Assembly: GCF_900112375.1 (NCBI RefSeq)
Contig: NZ_FOLS01000015.1
Location: 84,766-148,765 of the forward strand
From: Pseudomonas citronellolis
GTDB taxonomy: Bacteria > Pseudomonadota > Gammaproteobacteria > Pseudomonadales > Pseudomonadaceae
DNA: 64,000 bases
Direction: 5' to 3'
Part shown: positions 46,514-57,366 of the stretch, piece after piece
Position numbering within the stretch: position 1 is the stretch's first letter
Layout of the letters: every line of letters begins with the position of its first letter
Made by a program: the position numbers and the translations under genes
Notes under the pieces: model-generated
What the model was told of the DNA's origin: nothing
Databases searched by the model: none
The model's input: only the letters and a program-made list of their open reading frames with translations

Positions 46514-46588
46514 TCGTAGGATGGGTTGAGCTTGCGAAACCCATGCGGTTGCGGTGATGGGTATCGCTTCGCTCAACACCATCCTACG
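46514..46588. repeat. GTAGGATGGGTTGAGC-type palindromic repeat
   Basis: The ends CGTAGGATGGGTTGAGC and GCTCAACACCATCCTACG are inverted relative to each other and enclose a short GAAACCCAT/ATGGGTATCGC inner pair. The element is distinct from the GTAGGAGC REP family. It lies upstream of the nuclease-like gene. Confidence 0.65.
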
Positions 46589-46715
46589 AAAAGCCATGCT
46601 CACTCATGCGGTAGGAGCGGACTCCGTCCGCGATCGCCCCACCAACCGCACCGGACCATTCGACGACACAGCCCCCCTGCGACGCTATCCTGCAACGACA
46701 CCCTCAGGAGGCTCC

Positions 46716-47189
46716 ATGCGACCGCTTTATCCCGCCCTGCTCCTCGCCCTCGCCCTCCCCGCCCTCGCTCAGACCGACGGCCCCTGCCAGATCACCGCCG
46801 TCACCAGCGGCGATCGCCTGACCTGCCGCCTGGCCGAGCGCAGCGTCGATGTGCGTCTGCGCGGCATCGAGGCGCCCAGGGCCGGCGAACCCTATGCCCA
46901 GGCTTCGCTAGACAACCTGCGGCGCCTGGCCGAAGGCCGCAACGCCACCCTGGTGTTGCCGCGCGAGGAAGCCGCCGGTGCGCTCAGCGCTGTGGTGTGG
47001 GTGGAGCCCGCGGACTGTCCGGGCTGCGGCCATACCCTGGACGTCGGCCGGGCGCAGCTCGCCGTGGGCATGGCGCGCTGGCGGGTGGACGATCCCCAGG
47101 GCGAGGAAGAGCGCGCCCAGTACAACTTCGAGGAACAGGAAGCGAAAGCGCGCAAGGTCGGCCTGTGGCAGCCGGCGCGCACGCCCTGA
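46716..47189 (+). CDS. SNase-like (thermonuclease) exported protein
   Basis: A 157-residue protein with a signal peptide (MRPLYPALLLALALPALAQ) and a staphylococcal-nuclease-type OB fold: ITAVTSGDRLTCRL, then VRLRGIEAPRAGEPYA, and a LDVGRAQLAVGMARW segment. SNase family members cut DNA or RNA using Ca2+ ligands and an Arg-Glu-Arg triad. The Arg in VRLRGIEAP is kept, but Glu/Arg positions downstream were not all confirmed. The ATG at 46716 follows AGGAGG; the longer frame from 46554 lies in repeats. Alternative: a structural, inactive SNase fold. Confidence 0.8.
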   Translation: MRPLYPALLLALALPALAQTDGPCQITAVTSGDRLTCRLAERSVDVRLRGIEAPRAGEPYAQASLDNLRRLAEGRNATLVLPREEAAGALSAVVWVEPADCPGCGHTLDVGRAQLAVGMARWRVDDPQGEEERAQYNFEEQEAKARKVGLWQPARTP

Positions 47190-47194
47190 AAGCA

Positions 47195-47225
47195 CGAAGC
47201 CCCGGCACTGCCGGGGCTTCGTCGT
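47195..47225. terminator. hairpin terminator between nuclease-like gene and azoR
   Basis: A perfect 12-bp stem, CGAAGCCCCGGC with GCCGGGGCTTCG (47195-47206, 47210-47221), sits between two convergent genes and could terminate both. Confidence 0.75.
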
Positions 47226-47240
47226 TCCACTCGCAGCGAA

Positions 47241-47849
47241 TCAGGCGCTGGCGAAGGTCGAGGCGATTTCCGCGCGGGCGCCCTTGATGGCGTTGGCGCG
47301 CGGTTCCTCGCCGTAGGCCAGGCCCTCGGCGCGGATCACTTCGATGTCGGTGATGCCGAGGAAGCCCAGCACCAGCTTCAGGTAGTCCTCGTGGGCGGCG
47401 CCGCTCGGCTGGCCGGCGTGCAGGCCGCCGGCGGTGGAGACGATGATCACCTTCTTGCCGCCAGCCAGGCCCTGCGGGCCGTTCTCGGTGTAGCGGAAGG
47501 TCTTGCCGGCCACGGCGATGCGGTCGATCCAGGCCTTCAGCTGGCTGGGCACGGTGAAGTTGTACATGGGCGCGCCGATGACGATGGCGTCGGCGGCGAG
47601 GAATTCCTCGATGCTGTTCTCGCCCAGGGCGGCTTCGTGCTTCTGCGCGGCGTCGCGCAGTTCCGCCGGGGTGCCGGCGGCGACCAGGCTGGCGGCGGAC
47701 AGGTGGCTGATGGCGTCGGCGGCCAGGTCACGGTAGGTCACCTGTACGCCCGGCTCGGCGGCGGCCCAGGCCTGGACCACTTCCTGGCTGAGCTGGCGGG
47801 AGGCGGAGGCGTCGCCGAGGATGCTGGAATCGATGTGCAGAAGTTTCAT
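47241..47849 (-). CDS. azoR: FMN-dependent NADH-azoreductase
   Basis: A 202-residue flavodoxin-fold quinone/azo reductase. It begins [20 protein letters not shown] with the FMN-phosphate loop, and has [18 protein letters not shown] and a [10 protein letters not shown] loop, both AzoR hallmarks. It reduces azo dyes and quinones with NADH. The ATG at 47849 follows CAGGAGCC; the longer open frame to 48578 is a shadow of the divergent regulator. Divergent from a LysR gene with 114 bp between starts, which likely controls it. Confidence 0.93.
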   Translation of the reverse strand: MKLLHIDSSILGDASASRQLSQEVVQAWAAAEPGVQVTYRDLAADAISHLSAASLVAAGTPAELRDAAQKHEAALGENSIEEFLAADAIVIGAPMYNFTVPSQLKAWIDRIAVAGKTFRYTENGPQGLAGGKKVIIVSTAGGLHAGQPSGAAHEDYLKLVLGFLGITDIEVIRAEGLAYGEEPRANAIKGARAEIASTFASA

Positions 47850-47963
47850 GGGGTGGCTCCTGTGAATGGGGGTAGGAAGCGATGGGACGGATGCTACGCA
47901 TGTAGCCAATGAGCGATAAGTCGGCAAAAATGCGATGAATCGTCCCACCAGCAGGACAATCCC

Positions 47964-48869
47964 ATGCAGGACCTCAACGATCTCTTCTATTTCGCCAAGG
48001 TGGTGGAAGCCGGTGGCTTCGCCGCCGCGGGCCGCGAACTGGGGCTGCCGAAGTCGCGGTTGTCGCGGCGCATCGCCGAACTGGAGGCGCGCCTGAACGC
48101 GCGCCTGCTGCAGCGCACCACGCGCAAGCTGGCGCTCACCGACATCGGTGAGCGCTACTACCGGCACTGCCAGGCGATGCTGGTGGAGGCGGAGATGGCC
48201 GACGAGGTGGTCGCCCAGCTCAGCGCCGAGCCCCGCGGGCGGGTGCGCCTGTCCTGCCCGGTGGCGATGGCCGAGACGTCGCTCAACGCCATGCTGCCGG
48301 GCTTTCTCGCCAGCTATCCGCAGGTCAACCTGGAGCTGCTGCTGACCAACAGGCGCGTCGACCTGGTCAACGAAGGCGTGGACGTGGCGCTGCGCGTGCG
48401 CGCCCCCGGCGACGAGGACCCGTCGCTGGTCACCCGCCGCCTGCGCCCGGCCGCGGCAGTGCTGGTGGCCACACCGGAGCTGCTGCGCGGCCGCCGGTTG
48501 CAGGGCCCGGACGACCTGGCCGGGCTGCCGGTGTTGGGCGCCATCGGCAACGACCGCAAGGTGCACCTGCAGTTGCACGGCCCCGGCGGCGAAGTCCGCG
48601 AACTGGCCCTGGAGGCGCGCCTGGCCGCGGAAGACTTCAACCTGCGCAAGAACGTGGCGCTGGCCGGCCTGGGCATCACCACCCTACCCCTCTATTACTG
48701 CCTGGAAGAACTGGCCAGCGGCCAACTGGTGCGGGTGCTGCCCGACTGGCAGGAACCGGCGGCCTTTCTCCAGGCGGTGTACCCGCACCGGCGCGGGCTG
48801 CTGCCGGCGGTACGGGCGCTGATCGATTACCTGGCCGAGGGCTTCGGCCGCAGCGACGAACCGCTATAA
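47964..48869 (+). CDS. LysR-family transcriptional regulator, divergent from azoR
   Basis: A 301-residue LysR protein with [20 protein letters not shown], typical of the CrgA-like subgroup, and [15 protein letters not shown] in the effector domain. Position suggests that it controls azoR in response to quinones or aromatic compounds, by analogy with the known azoR/LysR pairs. The protein stands next to a cold-shock/DUF1294 gene that points the other way, 7 bp away. Confidence 0.9.
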   Translation: MQDLNDLFYFAKVVEAGGFAAAGRELGLPKSRLSRRIAELEARLNARLLQRTTRKLALTDIGERYYRHCQAMLVEAEMADEVVAQLSAEPRGRVRLSCPVAMAETSLNAMLPGFLASYPQVNLELLLTNRRVDLVNEGVDVALRVRAPGDEDPSLVTRRLRPAAAVLVATPELLRGRRLQGPDDLAGLPVLGAIGNDRKVHLQLHGPGGEVRELALEARLAAEDFNLRKNVALAGLGITTLPLYYCLEELASGQLVRVLPDWQEPAAFLQAVYPHRRGLLPAVRALIDYLAEGFGRSDEPL

Positions 48870-48875
48870 GGCGGC

Positions 48876-49568
48876 TCAGAACGCCGGCAGTACCCGCGCC
48901 AGCAGCACACCACCGAACAGGCGGTCCAGCCAGAACACCTGGTGCAGCAGCACTATCGCCCAGAACACCAACTGGTAGCTGGGCTTGCGCGTCTTGTGGC
49001 GCAGCAGGCGCTGGGCCAGGAAGGCGCCCGGCCAGCCGCCCAGCAGTTCCAGCAGGTGCAGGGTCTGTTCCGGCGTGCGCCAGGCGCCCTGCTCGGCGCT
49101 GCGTTTGTCGCGCCAGTAGGCGAAGAAGGCGACCAGGCTGAACAGCGGGTAGGCCAGCAGCCACCAGGGCGCGGCGCCGGCGAGCAGCAGGCGGCCGGCG
49201 CCGACCGCAGGCAACAGCAGCAAGGCGGCGAGCCAGCCCAGCACCCTGCCCCAGCCGTTCGGCCGGGACGGCTCGGCGATCTGCCGGCCGCTGCGGACCT
49301 TGGCGCGGGTCGCAGGCGCCGTCGGCTTGCGACGGATCCCGGGCACATCCACGGCCAGCCCGGCCAGGCGCGCATGTTCGGCGCGCGGGCGGCCCTGGCG
49401 ATCGGAACCTGCGACGAAGCGCACCGCATCGCCGGCCTGGGGCCGGCGGTCGCCGCGGAATGCCGAGATGTGCAGGAAGAGTTCCTCGCCGCCGGCGCGC
49501 GGGCGGATGAAACCGAAGCCCTTGTCGTCGTCCCAGCGGCTGATGACGCCGTCCTTTTCCATGTTCAT
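48876..49568 (-). CDS. cold-shock-domain plus DUF1294 membrane protein
   Basis: A 230-residue fusion. Residues 1-65 form a cold-shock/CspA-like domain with KGFGFI and ELFLHISAF nucleic-acid-binding motifs. The C-terminal half has about three membrane helices (near 110-128, 133-150 and 200-216) with the DUF1294 signature AYWRDKRSA and a LLELLGGWPGA segment. The combination is a known domain order in Proteobacteria, with unknown function. A second ATG two codons downstream could also be the start. Confidence 0.9.
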   Translation of the reverse strand: MNMEKDGVISRWDDDKGFGFIRPRAGGEELFLHISAFRGDRRPQAGDAVRFVAGSDRQGRPRAEHARLAGLAVDVPGIRRKPTAPATRAKVRSGRQIAEPSRPNGWGRVLGWLAALLLLPAVGAGRLLLAGAAPWWLLAYPLFSLVAFFAYWRDKRSAEQGAWRTPEQTLHLLELLGGWPGAFLAQRLLRHKTRKPSYQLVFWAIVLLHQVFWLDRLFGGVLLARVLPAF

Positions 49569-49578
49569 CCGCGCGGCC

Positions 49579-50409
49579 TCAGGGAGCGGCGCTGCTCCAG
49601 TCGATCAGGCTGAACTGCCAGGTCGCCAGGATCAGCAGGCCGAAGCCGATGCGGTACCAGGCGAACATCGCGTAGCTGTGGTTGGCGATGAACTTCAGCA
49701 GCCCGCGCACGGCGATCATGGCGAAGATGAAGGAGGTGACGAAGCCCACGGCGAACACCGGCAGGTCGCTGGGCTGGAACAGGTCGCGGTACTTGTAGCC
49801 GGAATAGACGGCGGCGCCGACCATGGTCGGCATGGCCAGGAAGAAGGAGAACTCCGTGGCCGCCTTGCGCGACAGGCCGAACAGCAGGCCGCCGATGATG
49901 GTGGCGCCGGAGCGCGAGGTGCCGGGGACCAGCGCCAGGCACTGGGCGCAGCCGACCTTCAGGGCGTCCTTCCAGGTCATGTCGTCGACGCTCTCGGCGC
50001 GGATGCGGTGCTCGCGCTTCTCGGCCCAGAGCATGACCACCCCGCCGACCACCAGCGCCGCCGCCACCGTGATGGGGTTGAACAGGTAATGGTGGATCAG
50101 GTCGGCGAAGGCCACGCCCAGCACCACGGCGGGGAAGAAGGCGACCAGCAGGTTGATGGTGAAACGCTGTGCGCGAGGCTGGCTGGGCAGGCCGCAGATG
50201 ACCTCGAGGATCTTGCCGCGGAACTCCCAGACCACCGCCAGGATGGCGGCCAGCTGGATGATGATGTTGAAAGCCTGTGCCCGCTCACCGACGAACCCCA
50301 GCAGGTCGGCGACTATGATCTGGTGTCCGGTGCTGGACACCGGCAGGAACTCGGTCAGCCCCTCGACCACTCCCAGGACGAACGCCTGAAAGGCACTCCA
50401 AAACTCCAT
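49579..50409 (-). CDS. uppP: undecaprenyl-diphosphatase UppP (BacA)
   Basis: A 276-residue integral membrane enzyme that dephosphorylates undecaprenyl pyrophosphate to recycle the lipid carrier for cell-wall synthesis. It carries the two BacA motifs: [14 protein letters not shown] (residues 17-30) and [10 protein letters not shown]. The ATG at 50409 ([10 protein letters not shown]) follows GGGGGAAGC. The frame runs upstream to 50505 but those residues are not membrane-like. It is transcribed away from the fap operon, which starts 608 bp on. Loss-of-bacitracin-sensitivity is the known phenotype of its overproduction. Confidence 0.94.
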   Translation of the reverse strand: MEFWSAFQAFVLGVVEGLTEFLPVSSTGHQIIVADLLGFVGERAQAFNIIIQLAAILAVVWEFRGKILEVICGLPSQPRAQRFTINLLVAFFPAVVLGVAFADLIHHYLFNPITVAAALVVGGVVMLWAEKREHRIRAESVDDMTWKDALKVGCAQCLALVPGTSRSGATIIGGLLFGLSRKAATEFSFFLAMPTMVGAAVYSGYKYRDLFQPSDLPVFAVGFVTSFIFAMIAVRGLLKFIANHSYAMFAWYRIGFGLLILATWQFSLIDWSSAAP

Positions 50410-51017
50410 ACTGCTTCCCCCGAAGGCGCATTTCTTTTCGTGTTCTTCTGTTTTTCCGTGCAACCGTCGAGCACCCGCGGTGGGGCCCGACGAAAGGCTG
50501 GGCATGCTACTGCATTGCGCTGCCGCGGGTCAGTGTGTAACGAAAATTTCTCGCATCCACGCCATCCAGCGTCCGGCCATGGCCGCAAGCAGGCGGTGGG
50601 ATGAGACACCCGGCCCCGGCGATCATTCCCTTAACACTTCCATTCCCGTCGCTAAGCCCTTGAAATAAAACGTGCACATTCGTACCAAAAGCAGGCTTTC
50701 CTGGCCATCATGTATCACCTCTGAAACAGCCGCAGGCCGCCAAGCCTCAGGAATGACGCAGACATCGATGGCATCACGGAAAACTGTTTCAGCGCTGATA
50801 CGCCTATACGCAAAGCCCCATTCCAGAGCACTTGCCCCACTTTTGGTGGGGATGGCCACCCGCCCTTCTGTCTCAACGGCGAAACAGGTTTCTCTCAGGG
50901 GTTTCTGACAGTCATTCGTAAGCCCATGAATTTCAAGCGATAAGCAAAAGCGGCACGGCTTCTGCTCCATCCCGGTACTGCTGTTTAGGGCACAGCGCAC
51001 CAGAAGGGATCGCCATC
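50410..51017. other. fap upstream region without a supported gene
   Basis: This 608-bp gap between uppP and fapA holds a sigma-54-type promoter at 50951 and a small CCCCAC-TTTTG-GTGGGG hairpin at 50835-50851. It is A+T-richer than the flanks. An open frame on the minus strand (50623-51000) and one on the plus strand (50672-50908) show no recognisable protein features and lack convincing ribosome-binding sites, so no gene is annotated. Confidence 0.6.
50951..50966 (+). promoter_or_regulatory. sigma-54-type promoter of fapABCDEF
   Basis: CGGCACGGCTTCTGCT matches the -24/-12 pattern: GG at 50952-50953 and GC at 50964-50965, ten bases apart. The consensus is TGGCAC-N5-TTGC. Transcription would start near 50976-50978, about 40 bp before the fapA start. 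The convergent sigma-54 activator gene next to the operon supports the call. Confidence 0.65.
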
Positions 51018-51464
51018 ATGGGGAACATCGACTCAAGGATCGTCGGACTGCTCGCCTCCCTCGCCTGCATGACCGCTGCTGCGTTGCCGTCAACGGTTCA
51101 AGCGGGTGACGGCACCATCGTCATCCAGCGCACCGTACAGCCACGGGTCGCCACCCGCCCGACCATGGTGCCCGATCCGAATCCGATCACCGTCAATCCG
51201 AACATCTCCGCCCAGATCAACCGCCAGGTCGGCAACGCCGAACTGGATGACGCCGAGTTCGCCCGCGTCACCAGCGGTTCGAGCCTGTCCCAGCGGATTC
51301 TCCCGGGCGGCAACCTGGTGGGCATGGACAACGGCGCCAACCAGACGCTGCAGTCCGGCAGCCTGGGTGGCGGCGGCGGCAGTGGCGCCGGCATCTCCAA
51401 CTCGGTCAATCGCACCGTGCAGCAAGGCCTGTCGCCGCTGCGCATGCTGACGGGAGATCGCTGA
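51018..51464 (+). CDS. fapA: FapA, amyloid assembly component
   Basis: A 148-residue secreted protein with a signal peptide (cleavage near STVQA at residues 28-32). It has Asn/Gln-rich mature sequence (NPNISAQINRQVGNAELDD), like FapB and FapC, but only one such segment. In P. fluorescens FapA controls the distribution of FapB and FapC in the amyloid fibre. It heads the operon and is 1 bp from fapB. The ATG at 51018 has GAAGGGA nine bases upstream. Confidence 0.85.
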   Translation: MGNIDSRIVGLLASLACMTAAALPSTVQAGDGTIVIQRTVQPRVATRPTMVPDPNPITVNPNISAQINRQVGNAELDDAEFARVTSGSSLSQRILPGGNLVGMDNGANQTLQSGSLGGGGGSGAGISNSVNRTVQQGLSPLRMLTGDR

Positions 51465-51465
51465 C

Positions 51466-52041
51466 ATGAAAGCACGCCTGACCCTTCTCGCCCTGCTCTG
51501 CTGCTCCAGCGCCTTCGCCGCCGACCCGCAGTTGGTGAACAACGCCAGCATCGACAACGCCGGGCGCAGCTACAACGGCGTGGCCAGCGTCAACCAGGCC
51601 GCCGGCGACGAGCAGCAACAGGCCAACGGCCGCGCTATCGCCATCGGCACCAGCGGCGGCGCCAGCACCCAGTTCCATCAGACCGTCATCACCACCGCCG
51701 ACCCGAGCCAGGCCGCCAAGGCCTCGATCACCGGCAACTCATTCTCCAACGGCAGCGGCGCCCTGGGCGTGAACCAGGCCGCCGGTACCGCCAACCAACA
51801 GGTCAACGCCATGAGCATCAGCGTCACCGCGGTGCCTCAGAGCGTCGACGACAACGTGCTGTCCCAGCAGAACATCACGTTGTCCCAGAACTCCGGCCCA
51901 GCCGGTTCCACCATGGGCAGTCGGCAGGTCGTCACCAGCGACCAGGCATTCGCCGGCAGCCGGGGGGTGGTCCAGGTGAGCCAGAGTGCCGGTATCGGCA
52001 ATCGCATTGCCAATACCTTGAGCATCCGGGTCGCAGATTGA
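51466..52041 (+). CDS. fapB: FapB, minor functional-amyloid subunit / nucleator
   Basis: This 191-residue exported protein has a short signal (cleavage after CSSAFA near residue 18) and three repeats containing VNQAAGDEQQQAN, VNQAAGTANQQVN and VSQSAGIGNRIAN. Such Gln/Asn-rich repeats form the amyloid core. FapB is thought to nucleate the fibre that FapC makes. It starts 1 bp after fapA ends. Repeats in FapB and FapC share the pattern G-V-NQ-AG-NQQ-N. Confidence 0.88.
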   Translation: MKARLTLLALLCCSSAFAADPQLVNNASIDNAGRSYNGVASVNQAAGDEQQQANGRAIAIGTSGGASTQFHQTVITTADPSQAAKASITGNSFSNGSGALGVNQAAGTANQQVNAMSISVTAVPQSVDDNVLSQQNITLSQNSGPAGSTMGSRQVVTSDQAFAGSRGVVQVSQSAGIGNRIANTLSIRVAD

Positions 52042-52080
52042 CCCACGCCAACAACCAGAAACACTAAGCACACTAAATGC

Positions 52081-52086
52081 AAGGAG
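52081..52086 (+). promoter_or_regulatory. strong ribosome-binding site of fapC
   Basis: AAGGAG lies seven bases before the fapC ATG. It is the strongest Shine-Dalgarno sequence in the operon, in keeping with FapC being the major fibre subunit. Confidence 0.6.
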
Positions 52087-52093
52087 ATACACC

Positions 52094-53116
52094 ATGAAAC
52101 CTACAATGGCCCTCAAGCCTCTGGTTTTCGCTGTTACGGCAGTCATGGCTGTAAGTGTTTACGCAGGCAATGATCGCGGCCCCCGTCACGGCCATGATCA
52201 CGACAACCACCATGGCCAACAGCAGTACGATCCGTACAAGGATCCGCGGATTCCGGCCGGTGCCAGCGCTACCGTTACCGATAGCCAGAACAGCTACGAC
52301 AACAACGTCATCAACCAGGGGACCAAGAACACCGCAGGTGTCAGCAACTCCCTGGGCGGCGCTTCGGGCAACGTCGGGGCCAACGTCGCCGCTGGCGACA
52401 TGAACCAGCAGGCCAATGCCGCCGCGCTGGCCACCGCGGATGAACACTTCATCTTCGGCTCCGCCTACGCGTCCACTTCGGTGACCCAGAGCAACACCAA
52501 CAACACTGCCTGGAACTTCTCCACCGCCAACAACGCCGCTCTGAACAGCTCGGCCAACGGCGCCTCGGGCAACGTCGGCATCAACATCGCCGCCGGCAAC
52601 TACAACCAACAGAAAAACGACATGGCCGCCGCCGTTTCCGGTGGGCGCCTGGCCGGTGCCAACAGCGGCGCCAGCCAGACCTCCAGCGGCAACAACGTAG
52701 CCAACCTGGGCATCGCCACCTTCGACACCAAGACCCTCAAGTCCAGCTTCTACGCTCATGGCACCTACCAGGGCCATGGCTCGGGCGTAGTGCTGGATGA
52801 CCCGGAGAAAGGTGGTCATCACGGCGGCTATGACAACAAAGGCAAGGGCCACGACAAGGTGGACAAGGATCCGCTGTACTTCAGCGAGTCGGGCACCATC
52901 GATCTGCGTGGCCAGGCTACCTATCAGGTCCTGGTTCCCACCGGCTGGAAGGACCCGGTCGTGAACAACGCCTCCATCAACAACTCGCTCAACGGCGTGT
53001 CGGGTAACGTAGGTGTGAACGTTGCTGCCGGCGTCGGCAACCAACAGAGCAACTCGCTGTCCATCGCCGCCGGTTGCCAGGCTTGCGTAAGCACTGGCGC
53101 AGTCACTGGCTTCTAA
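52094..53116 (+). CDS. fapC: FapC, major functional-amyloid subunit
   Basis: The 340-residue protein forms the bulk of Pseudomonas Fap fibres. After a signal peptide (residues 1-24, ending VSVYAG) and a His-rich stretch there are three repeats: SGNVGANVAAGDMNQQAN, SGNVGINIAAGNYNQQKN and SGNVGVNVAAGVGNQQSN. Linkers of different length separate them, the second being long and rich in His, Gly and Asp/Lys. The C-terminus has the CxxC motif CQAC that FapC proteins share. A hairpin after the stop codon can limit read-through to fapDEF. Confidence 0.93.
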   Translation: MKPTMALKPLVFAVTAVMAVSVYAGNDRGPRHGHDHDNHHGQQQYDPYKDPRIPAGASATVTDSQNSYDNNVINQGTKNTAGVSNSLGGASGNVGANVAAGDMNQQANAAALATADEHFIFGSAYASTSVTQSNTNNTAWNFSTANNAALNSSANGASGNVGINIAAGNYNQQKNDMAAAVSGGRLAGANSGASQTSSGNNVANLGIATFDTKTLKSSFYAHGTYQGHGSGVVLDDPEKGGHHGGYDNKGKGHDKVDKDPLYFSESGTIDLRGQATYQVLVPTGWKDPVVNNASINNSLNGVSGNVGVNVAAGVGNQQSNSLSIAAGCQACVSTGAVTGF

Positions 53117-53135
53117 GCGACACCGTGCTGTACCT

Positions 53136-53165
53136 GGAGGCTCCGGCAACGGAGCCTCCCCTTTC
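53136..53165 (+). terminator. attenuator-like hairpin between fapC and fapD
   Basis: A perfect 10-bp stem (53136-53145 with 53150-53159) and GCAA loop is followed by CCTTTCTC, a weak U-tract. It lies between the fapC stop and the fapD start and may reduce expression of fapDEF relative to fapC, or protect the 3' end of the fapABC transcript. Confidence 0.6.
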
Positions 53166-53191
53166 TCAGCGCTGGCATAGGCGTCACGATC

Positions 53192-53872
53192 ATGCGCACG
53201 CTCGCTTTCCTGCTCCTCGCACTCTGCTCCGGCCTGCTCCAGGCCGCGCAGCTGCCCTTCGCCATACTGCCCGGGGGCACGCTGGCCTATAAGCATGTGG
53301 AGAGCATCCGCGAACGTCGCTTCAGCAACCTGGTGGAGCAGAAGACCGACTTCAGCTGCGGCGCCGCCGCCCTGGCCACCATCCTGCGCACCGGCTACAA
53401 CCTCGACGTCGACGAGGAGTTCGTCATCCGCGGCATGCTGGTCAAGGCCGACCCCCAACTGGTGCGTACCCAGGGCTTCTCCATGCTGGACATGAAGACC
53501 TACCTGGAAAGCATCGGCATGCGGGCCCGCGGCTACCGCATCCCGGTCTCCTCCCTGGAAAAGCTGACCATTCCAGTGATCGTGCTGCTGGACGTGCGTG
53601 GCTACAAGCATTTCGTCGTGCTGCAGCGCACGCACAACGGCTACGTCTACGTGGGCGACCCCGTGCTCGGCCACAAGCGCTACACGGAAGAAGATTTTCT
53701 CAAGGGCTGGAACGGCATCATCTTCGCCATCATCGGCCCCGGCTATGACAGGGCCAACGCCCTGATGAGCCCGCCGGAACCCCTGACCGCGAAGAACCGC
53801 CTCGATACCTTCCGCCCCGTCAAGGACGCGGAGCTCATGGATTTCGGATTCATCCAGAGCGACTTCCTGTGA
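53192..53872 (+). CDS. fapD: FapD, C39-family cysteine protease
   Basis: A 226-residue protein with a signal peptide and a peptidase C39 domain. The catalytic triad is Cys56 (DFSCGAAALATIL), His140 (YKHFVVLQ) and Asp156 (VGDPVLG). C39 enzymes normally cut double-glycine leaders in ABC exporters. In Fap systems the free protein acts in the periplasm and is needed for fibre secretion through FapF. There is no ABC transporter here. The start has a poor ribosome-binding site, which fits low expression. Confidence 0.92.
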   Translation: MRTLAFLLLALCSGLLQAAQLPFAILPGGTLAYKHVESIRERRFSNLVEQKTDFSCGAAALATILRTGYNLDVDEEFVIRGMLVKADPQLVRTQGFSMLDMKTYLESIGMRARGYRIPVSSLEKLTIPVIVLLDVRGYKHFVVLQRTHNGYVYVGDPVLGHKRYTEEDFLKGWNGIIFAIIGPGYDRANALMSPPEPLTAKNRLDTFRPVKDAELMDFGFIQSDFL

Positions 53873-53915
53873 GCCAAACGATAACGAGAGGTGGGATCCT
53901 CTCGGGGAGCGAACG

Positions 53916-54650
53916 ATGAGAACCATTCCGCTGCTCGCCACCGCCTGCCTGGTGGCCAGCCTGCCGATCCAGGCCTCCGAGATTTTCCGGCCGATCGAGC
54001 TGCACGACCAGGAGCTGGCCCAATTGCGCGGCCGCTACGTCATGCCCGGGCGCATCATCAGCTTCGGCATCGTCATGAGCAGTACCTGGAAGAACGCCGT
54101 CGGCGACAACATCGGCGCCAAGGTGAGCATGCAGATCCAGGAATCCACCATCAAACCGCAGTTCTACGTCACCACCACCAAGGAAACCGGCAACGGCGGC
54201 ACACCCTCGGCCGCGACCGGCAGCATCGTCGGTGGCGCGGGGCTCAACCAGACCCAGGGCGTCACCCAGAGCGCACGCTCGGCGGGTGACTACAACACCG
54301 CCTACAACAACGTCGGCATCAACGTGAGCGAAGCCGACCAGGCGCCCGCCGCAAGCAACCAGGGCACGCCCCTGAACGGCACGGTCAGCGCCAGCAACGG
54401 CGCCGGCACCGTCACCGTGTCCCCCGGCAGGGGGAACATCCAGTTGGCGATCAATGCCAACGGCCAAGGCTCGAGCCTCCAGCAACTGGGGGCCGGCGGC
54501 CTGGTGCAGGCCACCAACCTGCTGGGTAGCAGCAACCTGGTCAACAACCTTACCCAGCTGAACGTGGTCCTGCGTAACAACGCACCTTCCGTCGGAGCGC
54601 TGGATTGCAATCTCGACCAGCTCAAGGGCCTGCGATCCATGGGAATGTGA
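53916..54650 (+). CDS. fapE: FapE, minor fibre-associated protein
   Basis: A 244-residue exported protein with a signal (cleavage near LPIQAS). The mature part has VGINVSEADQAPAASNQGTP and other Asn/Gln/Ser-rich segments like FapB/FapC, and ends with a single Cys in ALDCNLDQLKG. FapE is found in purified Fap fibres and is secreted through FapF. GGGGAGC precedes its ATG by six bases. It lies between fapD and fapF with short gaps. Confidence 0.88.
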   Translation: MRTIPLLATACLVASLPIQASEIFRPIELHDQELAQLRGRYVMPGRIISFGIVMSSTWKNAVGDNIGAKVSMQIQESTIKPQFYVTTTKETGNGGTPSAATGSIVGGAGLNQTQGVTQSARSAGDYNTAYNNVGINVSEADQAPAASNQGTPLNGTVSASNGAGTVTVSPGRGNIQLAINANGQGSSLQQLGAGGLVQATNLLGSSNLVNNLTQLNVVLRNNAPSVGALDCNLDQLKGLRSMGM

Positions 54651-54705
54651 TCTACGCTCAGTGGCGGAAGTAGTGCCCAAACGATAAAGATAGGGATAGC
54701 GCGCC

Positions 54706-55965
54706 ATGCACCGATCGCTCACGCTTCGCACCGCAATCTGTGTATCCGCTTTGCTCCCCTCGGCCTTCGTCCATGCTGCGACGGAGGCCGAGGTGGAGGC
54801 TCTGAAACAGGAACTCATCGAGCTCAAGCAACGCTACGAGTCGCAACAGAAAGCGCTCATGGTGCTGGAGCAGCGGGTTCGCCAGGTAGAGGAACAGCCG
54901 GCGGCGACCCCGGCGCAGCCCAAACGCCTGGTCACTGCCACCAACAAGCCGACGCCGCCGGGCACCGGCAGCTCCTACGGCGAATCGCTCAAGGACGACA
55001 GCAACAACCCGCCCAAGAGCGTGGAGAACCTCTACGACGAGGCCAGCGGCTTCTTCGGCAACGGCGCCTTCAGCTTCGAGACGGGCCTGACCTACACCCA
55101 CTACGACACCAAGCAGCTGATCCTCAACGGCTTCCTGGCGCTGGACACCATCTTCCTGGGCAACATCGGCGTGGACAACATCAAGGCCGACAACTGGACC
55201 CTGGACCTGACCGGCCGCTACAACTGGAACAACCGTTGGCAGTTCGACATCAACGTGCCCGTGGTCTACCGCGAGAGCACCTACTCCTCGGCCGGCGCCG
55301 GCAACTCCACCGCGCAGTCCACCGACGAGAAGGTCGACCGCGACCCGACCCTGGGCGACGTCAACTTCGGCATCGCCTACAAGTTCATGGACGAGACCGA
55401 GTCGCGCCCGGACGCGGTGTTCAGCCTGCGGGTGAAAGCCCCCACCGGCAAGGACCCGTACGGCATCAAGCTGGTCCGCGCGCCGGACAACGACAGCCTC
55501 AACGTGCCCGACGACCTGCCCACCGGCAACGGCGTCTGGTCCGTCACCCCGGGCATCTCGCTGGTCAAGACCGTCGACCCGGCGGTGCTCTTCGCCAGCC
55601 TGAGCTACACCCACAACTTCGAGCGCGACTTCAGCGACATCAGCCCGCAGCAGGGCACCAAGCTCGGCGGCAAGGTGGACCTGGGCGACTGGTTCCAGGT
55701 CGGCGCCGGCGTGGCCTTCGCGCTGAACGAAAGGACCAGCATGTCGTTCTCCTTCTCCGACCTGATCTCGCAGAAGAGCAAGCTCAAGCCCGATGGCGGC
55801 GACTGGCAGTCGATCACCGACAGCGATGCCAACGCGGCCTACTTCAACTGGGGCCTGACCTACGCCTGGAGCAACAACCTGACCATAGTGCCGAACCTGT
55901 CCATCGGCATCAGCCCCGATGCCCCGGACTTCAGCTTCAGCGTCAAATTCCCCTACTACTTCTGA
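54706..55965 (+). CDS. fapF: FapF, outer-membrane secretion channel for Fap
   Basis: A 419-residue protein. After a signal peptide (cleavage near VHAAT) there is a coiled-coil segment (about 25-65, [20 protein letters not shown]) that trimerises the protein, then a proline-rich linker and a beta-barrel of about 12 strands ending in Phe (SVKFPYYF), typical of BAM substrates. P. fluorescens FapF is a trimeric pore with an N-terminal plug that exports FapC, FapB and FapE. It is the last fap gene and is followed by a terminator. Confidence 0.93.
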   Translation: MHRSLTLRTAICVSALLPSAFVHAATEAEVEALKQELIELKQRYESQQKALMVLEQRVRQVEEQPAATPAQPKRLVTATNKPTPPGTGSSYGESLKDDSNNPPKSVENLYDEASGFFGNGAFSFETGLTYTHYDTKQLILNGFLALDTIFLGNIGVDNIKADNWTLDLTGRYNWNNRWQFDINVPVVYRESTYSSAGAGNSTAQSTDEKVDRDPTLGDVNFGIAYKFMDETESRPDAVFSLRVKAPTGKDPYGIKLVRAPDNDSLNVPDDLPTGNGVWSVTPGISLVKTVDPAVLFASLSYTHNFERDFSDISPQQGTKLGGKVDLGDWFQVGAGVAFALNERTSMSFSFSDLISQKSKLKPDGGDWQSITDSDANAAYFNWGLTYAWSNNLTIVPNLSIGISPDAPDFSFSVKFPYYF

Positions 55966-55976
55966 ACCCCGCACAC

Positions 55977-56008
55977 GACAACGGCCCCTTTCGGGGCCGT
56001 TGTCGTTT
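55977..56008 (+). terminator. terminator of the fap operon
   Basis: A perfect 12-bp stem (GACAACGGCCCC with GGGGCCGTTGTC; 55977-55988 and 55993-56004) is followed by GTTTCT. It stands 12 bp after the fapF stop and separates it from the convergent regulator gene. Confidence 0.82.
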
Positions 56009-56019
56009 CTGCACCCTGC

Positions 56020-57357
<1,338 letters not shown>

Positions 57358-57366
57358 GCTCCCTTC

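Noticed and set aside
50623..51000. A 125-residue frame on the minus strand upstream of fapA
   Set aside because: It has no family motif and no convincing ribosome-binding site, and overlaps the sigma-54 promoter. It is probably chance.
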